Below are positions 57,014 to 64,000 of a DNA stretch of 64,000 nt, one piece after another. Numbering within the stretch: the first letter of the stretch is position 1; the number at the start of each line of letters is the position of its first letter. Source of the stretch: Aliivibrio finisterrensis (lineage in GTDB: Bacteria; Pseudomonadota; Gammaproteobacteria; Enterobacterales; Vibrionaceae); assembly GCF_008933155.1 (NCBI RefSeq), contig NZ_WBVP01000013.1:1-64000 (forward strand). Direction: 5' to 3'. Made by a program: the position numbers and the translations under genes. The notes beneath the pieces were generated by a model. It searched no databases. It was given only the letters and a program-made list of their open reading frames with translations, and had not been told where the DNA came from.

Positions 57014-57868
57014 ATGAAACTCATGGTAGTTAGTGGTAACTCTGGTGCGGGTAAATCCGTTGCACTTCGAGTATTAGAAGATTTAGGGTATTATTGTGTC
57101 GATAACCTCCCTATTGATCTTCTTACTCAGTTTGTCGAGTCCATTCAACACACCACTCAAAATGTGGCCGTAAGCATCGATATTCGAAATCTACCAAAAG
57201 ATCCGCTATTACTGACCAATACCTTAACTGAACTGAAAAAAAATCATGATGTAACTGTCGTTTTCTTAGACGCTGAAAATAAAGAATTGATTAAGCGTTA
57301 TAGTGAAACTCGTCGCTTGCATCCACTCTCTTTAACTGGCGAACAATGTTCACTAGAGCAAGCCGTCGCATTAGAAAAAAATATTCTATGTAACTTTAAA
57401 GAAGGTGCTGATTTGGTTCTTGATACCACGACTAAATCCATTCATGACTTAAGTGAAACTTTACGTTCCCGTATTCTAGGTCGAGAATCAAAAGAATTAG
57501 TTATGGTGTTTGAATCTTTTGGCTTTAAGCACGGCTTACCCACCGATGCGGATTATGTTTTTGATGTCCGATTTTTACCTAATCCTCATTGGGAACCAAA
57601 CCTAAGAGCAATGACAGGATTAGATAAACCCGTTGCCGACTTTCTAGCTGGGTATGATGAAGTCATTCAACTTAAAGAACAAATTCAGCAATTTTTAACC
57701 ACTTGGTTACCCGCACTAGAAAAAAATAACCGCAGTTATTTAACCGTTGCGATTGGTTGTACTGGTGGGCAACACCGTTCTGTCTATATAACCCAGCAGC
57801 TTGGTGAGTACTTTAAACAGCAAGGGCAACAAGTGCAAATTCGTCATAAAACACTAGAGAGGCACTAA
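57014..57868 (+). CDS. rapZ: RNase adapter protein RapZ
   Basis: P-loop protein that binds the small RNA GlmZ and presents it to RNase E, controlling glmS and amino-sugar supply. From [15 protein letters not shown] it is 284 residues, the E. coli length; the much longer ORF overlaps ptsN and is rejected. Walker A GNSGAGKS lies at 8-15; the C-terminal RNA-binding part includes [10 protein letters not shown] near 254. In vibrios the sRNA side may differ. Follows ptsN by 19 bp and precedes npr by 2 bp. Confidence 0.95.
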   Translation: MKLMVVSGNSGAGKSVALRVLEDLGYYCVDNLPIDLLTQFVESIQHTTQNVAVSIDIRNLPKDPLLLTNTLTELKKNHDVTVVFLDAENKELIKRYSETRRLHPLSLTGEQCSLEQAVALEKNILCNFKEGADLVLDTTTKSIHDLSETLRSRILGRESKELVMVFESFGFKHGLPTDADYVFDVRFLPNPHWEPNLRAMTGLDKPVADFLAGYDEVIQLKEQIQQFLTTWLPALEKNNRSYLTVAIGCTGGQHRSVYITQQLGEYFKQQGQQVQIRHKTLERH

Positions 57869-57870
57869 CA

Positions 57871-58149
57871 ATGCCAATTTCATCCCGTCACCTATTGATA
57901 AAAAATCGGCTTGGGTTACATGCTAGAGCAGCCATCAAATTAGTTGAAATGGCACAAAGCTTTGATGCAGTAATCACTCTAACCAATGACGAGAAAAAAC
58001 AGGCAACCGCTGATGGTGTCATGGGACTGCTAATGCTGGACTCAGCACAAGGGCAGTATGTGGATGTTTCTGCCGATGGACCTGATGCTGAGCAAGCACT
58101 CAATGCTATTTGCGAACTGATTGAAGCGGGTTTTGACGAAGATGAGTAG
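57871..58149 (+). CDS. npr: Nitrogen PTS phosphocarrier NPr
   Basis: HPr-like carrier passing phosphate from PtsP to EIIA-Ntr. The 92 residues (E. coli NPr 90) carry the active His17 in [15 protein letters not shown] and a Ser-type loop near 46. The adjacency with ptsN and rapZ distinguishes it from the sugar-PTS HPr. Last gene of the run; no clear terminator follows. Confidence 0.95.
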   Translation: MPISSRHLLIKNRLGLHARAAIKLVEMAQSFDAVITLTNDEKKQATADGVMGLLMLDSAQGQYVDVSADGPDAEQALNAICELIEAGFDEDE

Positions 58150-58299
58150 ATAATACTCATCTCAACACCTGTTTAACCCAATCCTTACAAAATTCACTTA
58201 TCGCGCTCTCCAAATTGCGTTACTATTCAGCCCATTATCTAATCTAGATTGTCTATACTCATTATTCGAGTTAGAAATCGGTTTTCTATGGGGGAGAGT

Positions 58300-59655
58300 A
58301 TGCAAGAGCTTCAAGATTTCGATCAAACCCATCAAACTCTTCAAGAAGTATCTAATGCGCTTGATAGTGGGATGTTTGTCCATGTTCGTCGTTTATTACA
58401 AGACATGGAACCCGAGGATATTGCCCATCTATTAGAAGCCTCGCCCAGAAAAAGCCGTAACGTATTATGGCAATTAACCGATCCTGAAGATTACGGTGAA
58501 ATCCTTGATGAGCTATCAGAAGGCGTAAAAGATGGTATCGTCTCTCAAATGGCACTTGAGAGCATCGTCGAAGCAACCGAAGGCATGGAGACAGATGATG
58601 TTGCCTACGTTCTTCGTAGCTTGCCTAACGACCTCTCGCGCGAAGTATTAAGTCAGATGGATACGGTTGATCGCTTCCGCGTTGAAACCGCTCTATCTTA
58701 TCCAGAAGACACCGCTGGCGGTATGATGAATACCGACTTCATTACCATTCGTGCTGATGTAGAGATCGATGTTGTCCTTCGCTATCTTCGCATGAAAGGC
58801 GAATTGCCAGAAGCAACCGATGCTCTGTATGTATTGGATGAAGAAAGCCGTTTAATTGGCCACTTATCCTTAACCACCATTCTTACTGCACAACCTGATG
58901 TCCTGGTTAGCGATGTAATGGATGATGCCGATGAAGCGATCCCAGTAAATACCGACGATGGCGAAGTGGCTAACTTATTTGAACGTCGTAATTGGATATC
59001 GGCACCCGTGGTTGATGAAAATAGCCTACTTTTAGGCCGCATTACTATTGATGACGTTGTCGATGTTATTCGTGAAGATGCCGAACACTCAATGATGAGC
59101 ATGGCCGGTATGGATGACGAAGAAGACACCTTTGCACCCGTAGTAAAGTCAGCTCGCCGTCGTAGTGTTTGGCTCGGTATGAATGTACTTGCGGCCCTTG
59201 CGGCTGCTTCTGTTTCAAATATGTTTGAAGCCACTTTAGCGCAAATGGCATCCATCGCTGTACTTATGACCATTGTACCTTCAATGGGTGGAGTAGCAGG
59301 TAACCAAACCGTTGCTCTGGTTATTCGAGGTCTTGCGGTTGGTCATATTGGTGACAGTAACAAAAAAGAACTGCTGATGAAGGAAGCTGGAATTGGGGTA
59401 CTTAATGGTGTTCTTTGGGCTGCGATTATTGGTGGTATTGTGATGGTTTGGAAAGGCGATATCATGCTTGGCGCGATTATCTCCGCAGCCATGTTAGTTA
59501 ACTTGACCATTGCCGGAGTTGCTGGCGTATCGATTCCTTTAATTCTTAAAAAGATGAATATCGATCCTGCCTTAGCTGGTGGTATGGCATTAACCACCAT
59601 TACCGATGTTATCGGCCTATTTGCTTTCCTAGGTTTGGCTACTATTTTAATGTAG
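58300..59655 (+). CDS. mgtE: Magnesium transporter MgtE
   Basis: Mg2+-gated magnesium channel of the inner membrane. From MQELQDFDQT it is 451 residues, the usual MgtE length, with a cytoplasmic N domain (about 30-130), two CBS domains (about 135-260) and five membrane helices in the last third. The conserved pore segment PSMGGVAGNQTVALVIRG is near 328-345 and GVAGVSIPLIL near 405. GGGGAG precedes this ATG at short spacing; an ATG four codons earlier is possible. No Mg riboswitch is recognisable in the 150 bp upstream. Confidence 0.93.
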   Translation: MQELQDFDQTHQTLQEVSNALDSGMFVHVRRLLQDMEPEDIAHLLEASPRKSRNVLWQLTDPEDYGEILDELSEGVKDGIVSQMALESIVEATEGMETDDVAYVLRSLPNDLSREVLSQMDTVDRFRVETALSYPEDTAGGMMNTDFITIRADVEIDVVLRYLRMKGELPEATDALYVLDEESRLIGHLSLTTILTAQPDVLVSDVMDDADEAIPVNTDDGEVANLFERRNWISAPVVDENSLLLGRITIDDVVDVIREDAEHSMMSMAGMDDEEDTFAPVVKSARRRSVWLGMNVLAALAAASVSNMFEATLAQMASIAVLMTIVPSMGGVAGNQTVALVIRGLAVGHIGDSNKKELLMKEAGIGVLNGVLWAAIIGGIVMVWKGDIMLGAIISAAMLVNLTIAGVAGVSIPLILKKMNIDPALAGGMALTTITDVIGLFAFLGLATILM

Positions 59656-59672
59656 TTCGAACAATCCTTATT

Positions 59673-59711
59673 AAAAAGCGCGCTCTCATTTAATGATTGC
59701 GCGCTTTTTTG
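59673..59711. terminator. Bidirectional terminator between mgtE and pmbA
   Basis: AAAAAGCGCGC and GCGCGCTTTTT form an 11-bp stem with a 15-nt loop; A- and T-runs flank both sides. Confidence 0.88.
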
Positions 59712-59734
59712 TTTATAATTTATTTGTGTTACGA

Positions 59735-61078
59735 CTACTGACCAGCAATTTTCATTGATTCAATTAAGATAGAACCGGTTTGAATTTGTGAACGTGTTTC
59801 TACATCATTACCTACAGCAACAATATTGTGGTACATATCAGCAAGGTTACCTGCAATGGTAATTTCAGAAACTGGATATTGGATCTCACCATTCTCAACC
59901 CAGAAACCCGCCGCACCACGAGAGTAATCACCTGTTACTGTATTAACACCTTGCCCCATAAGCTCTGTCACTAAAAGGCCAGTGCCCATGGTTTTTAGCA
60001 TTTGCTCGAAGCTTTGCCCTGTAGATTTAACAAACCAGTTATGGATACCACCAGCGTGACCTGTTGGCGTCATATGTAATTTTCGTGCCGCATAACTTGT
60101 TAATAAATACGTTGCTAGCACACCATCAGTAATAATCTCACGATCTTGCGTATATAGACCTTCGCTATCAAACGGGCTACTTGCTAATCCTTTTAGAATA
60201 TGTGGGCGCTCACTCACATTAAACCATTCAGGCAAAATCTTCTCATTTAGCTTATCAAGCATAAACGTCGATTTACGATATAAGTTAGCACCACTGATCG
60301 CCATAACAAGATGTCCTAATAAGCCTGTCGCAACATCTGCTGCAAACATAACAGGAACTCTCATCGTCTCTAGCTTTTTAGCATCTAAACGACTCACTGT
60401 ACGTTCAGCAGCTTCTAAACCAACCTTTTTCGCATCCCATAAATCATCACGATGACGAGCTACGGTATAGCTATAATCGCGTTCCATGTCACCATTTTTA
60501 TCGACACCAATCACACTACAACTGATGCTATGACGGCTTGATGGGTAACTTGCTAACATGCCATGGCTATTACCATAGACCTTAATACCATAGTGGCTAT
60601 CGTAACTTGCGCCATCACTCTGTTTAATTGAAGAGTGGTACTCTAATGCTGCTTGTTCTGCTTCAATAGCTTTTTGTGCTGCATAATCCGGCTCAGGGTC
60701 GTCTGGATGAAACAAATCTAAATCAGGAATATTTTGAGCCATTAGCTCTTTTGGCGCAGGTCCAGAAAATGGGTCTTCAGACGTATAGTTTGCAATATCT
60801 AGCGCTGCCGCAACCGTCTGCTGAATCGCTTTATCACTAAGATCAGACGTCGATGCACTGCCTTTACGGTGACCACGATAAACGGTAATACCTAATGCAC
60901 CATCACGATTAAATTCAACGTTTTCAACCTCTCCCATTAAAGTTGATACGCTAATACCTGTCGTTTTAGTGATTGCTACTTCTGCAGCGCTTGCGTGCTT
61001 TGTCGCCATTTCTAGCGCTTTGGCTACTGCTGCTTCAAGTTCTATTTTTTGATTCATCATTTGGGCTTTTGCATCCAT
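59735..61078 (-). CDS. pmbA: Metalloprotease PmbA (TldE)
   Basis: Partner of TldD in a heterodimeric protease that trims unfolded peptides such as microcin B17 precursor and degrades CcdA antitoxin. From [10 protein letters not shown] it is 447 residues (E. coli 450); an ATG six codons later is also possible. [29 protein letters not shown] near 40-68 is family-typical. The subunit lacks the HExxxH motif, as expected for TldE. Near darP and tldD: two halves of one enzyme within 4 kb. Confidence 0.94.
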   Translation of the reverse strand: MDAKAQMMNQKIELEAAVAKALEMATKHASAAEVAITKTTGISVSTLMGEVENVEFNRDGALGITVYRGHRKGSASTSDLSDKAIQQTVAAALDIANYTSEDPFSGPAPKELMAQNIPDLDLFHPDDPEPDYAAQKAIEAEQAALEYHSSIKQSDGASYDSHYGIKVYGNSHGMLASYPSSRHSISCSVIGVDKNGDMERDYSYTVARHRDDLWDAKKVGLEAAERTVSRLDAKKLETMRVPVMFAADVATGLLGHLVMAISGANLYRKSTFMLDKLNEKILPEWFNVSERPHILKGLASSPFDSEGLYTQDREIITDGVLATYLLTSYAARKLHMTPTGHAGGIHNWFVKSTGQSFEQMLKTMGTGLLVTELMGQGVNTVTGDYSRGAAGFWVENGEIQYPVSEITIAGNLADMYHNIVAVGNDVETRSQIQTGSILIESMKIAGQ

Positions 61079-61196
61079 AACATCAGACTGAATATATACA
61101 TTTTTACTAGAATAACACTCTATGTGATAAATTTGCGCCCAATTCTCCATTTATCTTGCTAAAATAGAGAGAATCACCCATTAAAGAATGAATATC

Positions 61197-61727
61197 ATGG
61201 CACGTAAAAATCAAAAAGCACCTTGGGAAGAAGAAGAAGAGATCATCTGGGTAAGCAGAACCGAGATGAAAAACGACATGGAAGACTTACAAAAGCTAGG
61301 CGAAGAATTGGTGGGTTTAAAACCATCTGTTCTTGCTAAGTTCCCATTATCAGAAGACTTGCAAGTCGCAATCGCTGATGCGCAACGCTTTAAGAACGAA
61401 GCAAAACGCCGCCAATTACAATACATTGGTAAATTAATGCGTCTTGAAGATCCTGAGCCAATTCAATTAGCTCTAGATAAAATTCGTAATAAGCACTCAC
61501 AAACTACAATTGCACTTCAAAAATTAGAGATCCTACGTGACCGTATGATCGAAACACCAGATGTGGTAATTGAAGAAGTTATGGTGAGATACCCAGAAGC
61601 AGATCGCCAACGCTTCCGCCAACTTGCTCGCCAAGCACAAAAAGAAAAAGCATCGAAAAAGCCGCCAAAAGCGTATCGAGAAATTTTCCAAGTATTAAAA
61701 GATCTATACTTAGACGAAGATTTATAA
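61197..61727 (+). CDS. darP: Dual-action ribosomal maturation protein DarP (YjgA)
   Basis: DUF615 protein that associates with late 50S precursors and aids 23S peptidyl-transferase-centre maturation. The 176 residues from [10 protein letters not shown] (E. coli 183) include [19 protein letters not shown] near 15-33 and [12 protein letters not shown] near 72-83. An ATG three codons earlier (61188) is possible; no strong Shine-Dalgarno marks either. Divergent from pmbA, the same pair as in E. coli. Confidence 0.92.
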   Translation: MARKNQKAPWEEEEEIIWVSRTEMKNDMEDLQKLGEELVGLKPSVLAKFPLSEDLQVAIADAQRFKNEAKRRQLQYIGKLMRLEDPEPIQLALDKIRNKHSQTTIALQKLEILRDRMIETPDVVIEEVMVRYPEADRQRFRQLARQAQKEKASKKPPKAYREIFQVLKDLYLDEDL

Positions 61728-61731
61728 TACT

Positions 61732-61770
61732 AAAAAGGGCCATGTATTTTTTAATACGTGGCCCTTTCTT
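61732..61770. terminator. Bidirectional terminator between darP and tldD
   Basis: AAAGGGCCATGTATT and AATACGTGGCCCTTT pair over 15 bp with a 4-nt loop and flanking A- and T-rich ends. Confidence 0.87.
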
Positions 61771-61798
61771 ATAGATACTGCATAATTTTAACTGGCTG

Positions 61799-63244
61799 TT
61801 ACTCAGTACCGCCAACCGTTAAGGCATCCAGTTTTAATGTCGGTTGACCAACACCAACAGGTACGCTTTGTCCTGCTTTACCACAAACACCAACACCGCG
61901 ATCGAGTGATAAATCATTACCAACCATTGAGATCTGCTGCATTGCTTCAATCCCAGAACCAATTAAGGTAGCGCCTTTAACTGGGCGAGTAATTTTACCA
62001 TTTTCAATTAAGTATGCTTCTGATGCAGAGAATACAAATTTACCTGACGTAATATCAACCTGACCACCGCCAAAGTTTGGTGCGTAAATACCATTTTTAA
62101 CCGTTGCGATAATCTCTTCTGGTGTATGTTCACCCGGTAGCATATAAGTATTTGTCATACGTGGCATAGGTAAATGAGCGTACGATTCACGACGACCATT
62201 ACCCGTTGGTGCTACGCCCATTAAACGTGCATTCAGCTTATCTTGCATGTAGCCTTTTAATACACCGTTTTCAATTAACGTATTATATTGACCCGCTACA
62301 CCTTCATCATCCACATTTAATGAACCACGGCGATCTGCCATGGTGCCATCATCAACGATAGTACATACCGAAGAGGTAACTTGTTCACCAAGCTTACCTG
62401 AAAATACCGATGACCCTTTACGGTTAAAATCACCTTCAAGGCCATGCCCAACCGCTTCATGCAATAAAACACCCGGCCAACCAGAACCAAGTACTACAGG
62501 CATCATGCCCGCAGGTGCTGCATCAGCCTCAAGGTTCACAAGAGCTTGACGGATCGCTTCATCAGCAAATTCTAACGCGATAGATTTACCATTTACTTCA
62601 GTTAAGAAATAGTCATAACCATAACGGCCACCACCACCCGCACTACCACGTTCACGCTTATCACCACGCTGAACTAATACGCTAATAGATAAACGTACCA
62701 ATGGGCGAATATCCGCAGCATACGTCCCATCTAAAGCAGCAACCAACATTTGTTCGTAAACACCAGTGATGCTTGCTGATACTTCTTGAACAAGTGGTTC
62801 TTTTGCTCGAATGTACGCATCTACCTCTTCAAGTAGGGCAATTTTTTGTTGCTTATCCAAGCTGTTCAGTGGATTGATTGGCGCATAAAACTGAGGAGTA
62901 GTTTGCGCTGAAAACGCCTTAACTCTGCCTTCTCCACCTTGTTGCACAATACCACGAGCCGCTTTAGCGCTTTGAGTTAATGCTTCAAGATTAATTTGAT
63001 CTGAATACGCAAAGCCTGTTTTTTCACCGGCAACGGCACGAATACCAACACCACGGTCAATATTAAACGATCCATCTTTAATAATGCTGTCTTCGAGTAC
63101 TAACGATTCATGCCAGCAAGATTGAAAATAGATATCAGCATAGTCTACGTCTCTTTTTGCGATGGTACTTAAGGTCTGAGACAGTTCTTGCTGACCGATC
63201 CCTGCTTGACTCAATAAGGATTGTTCTACTTCTTGCAAACTCAT
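61799..63244 (-). CDS. tldD: Metalloprotease TldD
   Basis: Catalytic zinc subunit of the TldD/TldE protease. The 481 residues equal E. coli TldD. The zinc motif [11 protein letters not shown] lies near residue 260 and the C-terminal cysteine-containing segment [19 protein letters not shown] near 448-466 is conserved. In E. coli tldD follows the yhdP/nitrilase region, and a nitrilase-family gene also lies upstream here. Confidence 0.96.
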   Translation of the reverse strand: MSLQEVEQSLLSQAGIGQQELSQTLSTIAKRDVDYADIYFQSCWHESLVLEDSIIKDGSFNIDRGVGIRAVAGEKTGFAYSDQINLEALTQSAKAARGIVQQGGEGRVKAFSAQTTPQFYAPINPLNSLDKQQKIALLEEVDAYIRAKEPLVQEVSASITGVYEQMLVAALDGTYAADIRPLVRLSISVLVQRGDKRERGSAGGGGRYGYDYFLTEVNGKSIALEFADEAIRQALVNLEADAAPAGMMPVVLGSGWPGVLLHEAVGHGLEGDFNRKGSSVFSGKLGEQVTSSVCTIVDDGTMADRRGSLNVDDEGVAGQYNTLIENGVLKGYMQDKLNARLMGVAPTGNGRRESYAHLPMPRMTNTYMLPGEHTPEEIIATVKNGIYAPNFGGGQVDITSGKFVFSASEAYLIENGKITRPVKGATLIGSGIEAMQQISMVGNDLSLDRGVGVCGKAGQSVPVGVGQPTLKLDALTVGGTE

Positions 63245-63355
63245 TCGAGGTACTCTTGTTAAGAATTTAAGATCTAGGATCTAATTATGAATAAAAAAGA
63301 ATGGCTTTTATAGTGAAACTCACTCTTTTATTGAATAAAACGGTAACTATCGCGA

Positions 63356-64000
63356 TTAGCTAAGCTGGCTATGCAACCTCGAATGCTCAATAACTGGCAT
63401 TTTTCTACGTATCGCTCTTAAATGCGAAAGATCAAGCTCTGCAGTAATCACTCCAGTGCCTTCTTTTTGGACTGCCACTTTATTTCCCCAAGGATCAACA
63501 ACCATTGAGTGACCCCAAGTTTCACGACCTGCCCCATGATTGCCCCATTGGCCTGCAGCAAGGACCCAACATTGCGTCTCTATAGCTCTTGAGCGCAATA
63601 AAACATCCCAATGGGCGTAACCTGTTATTTTAGTAAACGCAGCAGGAACAACAATAATTTCAGCGCCCTGCTGACGAAGCTCACTATATAACTGTGGAAA
63701 GCGTACATCATAGCAAATGGATAGGCCTACCTTGCCAAACGGCGTCTCTACCACTTTGACTTCATTCCCGGGAGTAAATGTATCTGACTCTCGATAGCTA
63801 TGGTGACCATCTTCGATTTCAACATCAAACATATGCAATTTATTATAGTGCTCGATAAGTTCGCCATTATCATTAAACACTAAGCACGTCGTCGACAAGC
63901 TACCATCAGGATTACGAACAGGAAAAGAACCAACAATAAGCCAAAGCTGATAACGCTTCGCTAGAACAGATAGCTCTTGCTGTAAAATCCCCGTACCTAG
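63356..64000 (-). CDS. Carbon-nitrogen hydrolase (nitrilase superfamily), 5' end beyond the window
   Basis: Partial gene: the last 214 codons are present and the frame stays open to the window edge, so the N-terminus is missing. The nucleophile cysteine lies in GLSICYDVRFPQ and the catalytic lysine in HYNKLHMFD; the first catalytic glutamate would be off-window. HDRGRETWGHSMVVDPWG-type residues (GAGRETWGHSMVVDPWG) place it in the Nit1/Nit2 branch, whose members hydrolyse deaminated glutathione or omega-amides. Upstream of tldD, as expected in vibrios. Confidence 0.88.
   Translation of the reverse strand, partial: LGTGILQQELSVLAKRYQLWLIVGSFPVRNPDGSLSTTCLVFNDNGELIEHYNKLHMFDVEIEDGHHSYRESDTFTPGNEVKVVETPFGKVGLSICYDVRFPQLYSELRQQGAEIIVVPAAFTKITGYAHWDVLLRSRAIETQCWVLAAGQWGNHGAGRETWGHSMVVDPWGNKVAVQKEGTGVITAELDLSHLRAIRRKMPVIEHSRLHSQLS

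Noticed and set aside
58150..58299. Possible Mg2+ riboswitch (M-box) before mgtE
   Set aside because: The 150-bp gap shows no M-box core or extended helices; a simple promoter is enough to explain it.

Overview
The window is a gene-dense stretch of core chromosome from a gammaproteobacterium of the family Vibrionaceae, most likely Aliivibrio (an A. fischeri-like species). This rests on the AT-rich base use, on gene order (epd-pgk-fbaA with tktA and metK; pilT-pilU facing yggS-proC-yggT-yggU; mlaFEDCB-ibaG-murA divergent from yrbG-kdsD-kdsC-lptC-lptA-lptB-rpoN-hpf-ptsN-rapZ-npr), on DUF2999 and DUF4426 genes, and on Vibrio-style intergenic repeats. The species is an inference; no rRNA is present. 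I see no prophage, transposase, CRISPR array, integron or defence island. Nearly every gene is a recognisable housekeeping gene, and most of the novelty lies between genes.

Layout. 1-5.2 kb: brnQ, trmN6, srmB, fbaA. 5.3-11.3 kb: the glycolysis/pentose-phosphate block pgk, epd and tktA (minus strand), facing metK. 11.4-15.8 kb: a MITE-like element, then sprT, endA, rsmE, gshB, yqgE, ruvX. 15.9-23 kb: pilU-pilT (twitching ATPases) divergent from yggS-proC-yggT-yggU, then a DUF4426 gene, rdgB and hemW. 23.2-27.7 kb: glsA and trmB (minus), mutY-yggX and mltC (plus). 27.8-28.8 kb: nine tRNA genes (3 Phe, 3 Thr, 3 Asn) behind one strong promoter. 28.9-32.7 kb: dgkA, a DUF2999 gene, tRNA-Leu, an RDD gene and lptG-lptF. 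32.9-39.3 kb: pepA, holC, valS, an orphan glycosidase-like sugar-binding gene and rraB. 39.5-44 kb: arcA, argF, pyrL-pyrBI and ridA, an arginine/pyrimidine block around carbamoyl phosphate. 44-50 kb: idi, plsC, murA, ibaG and mlaB-F. 50.3-58.1 kb: yrbG through npr (Kdo synthesis, LPS export, sigma-54 and the nitrogen PTS). 58.3-64 kb: mgtE, pmbA, darP/yjgA, tldD and a nitrilase-family gene cut by the window end.

Functional themes. Much of the window builds or maintains the outer membrane: Kdo (kdsD, kdsC), LPS export (lptA, B, C, F, G), phospholipid traffic (mla), peptidoglycan (murA, mltC) and phospholipid synthesis or recycling (plsC, dgkA). Central carbon flow (fbaA, pgk, epd, tktA) and carbamoyl-phosphate use (argF, pyrBI) are linked by a shared operator-like motif, GCAAACG(N)TTGC, found at or next to candidate promoters of fbaA, tktA and pyrBI. 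That is a possible PurR/LacI-family regulon.

The most notable non-coding structures are: an inverted-repeat family found at four convergent gene ends (one copy holding a second nested element); a 160-bp MITE with a TTA target duplication just upstream of sprT, and a truncated end of the same element elsewhere; a pyrBI attenuator with an unannotated 29-residue leader peptide; a repeated Thr-Phe-Asn unit in the tRNA cluster; and two genes (plsC and the orphan glycosidase-like gene) placed directly behind intrinsic terminators with little or no room for their own promoter. I did not find a clear new multi-gene system.
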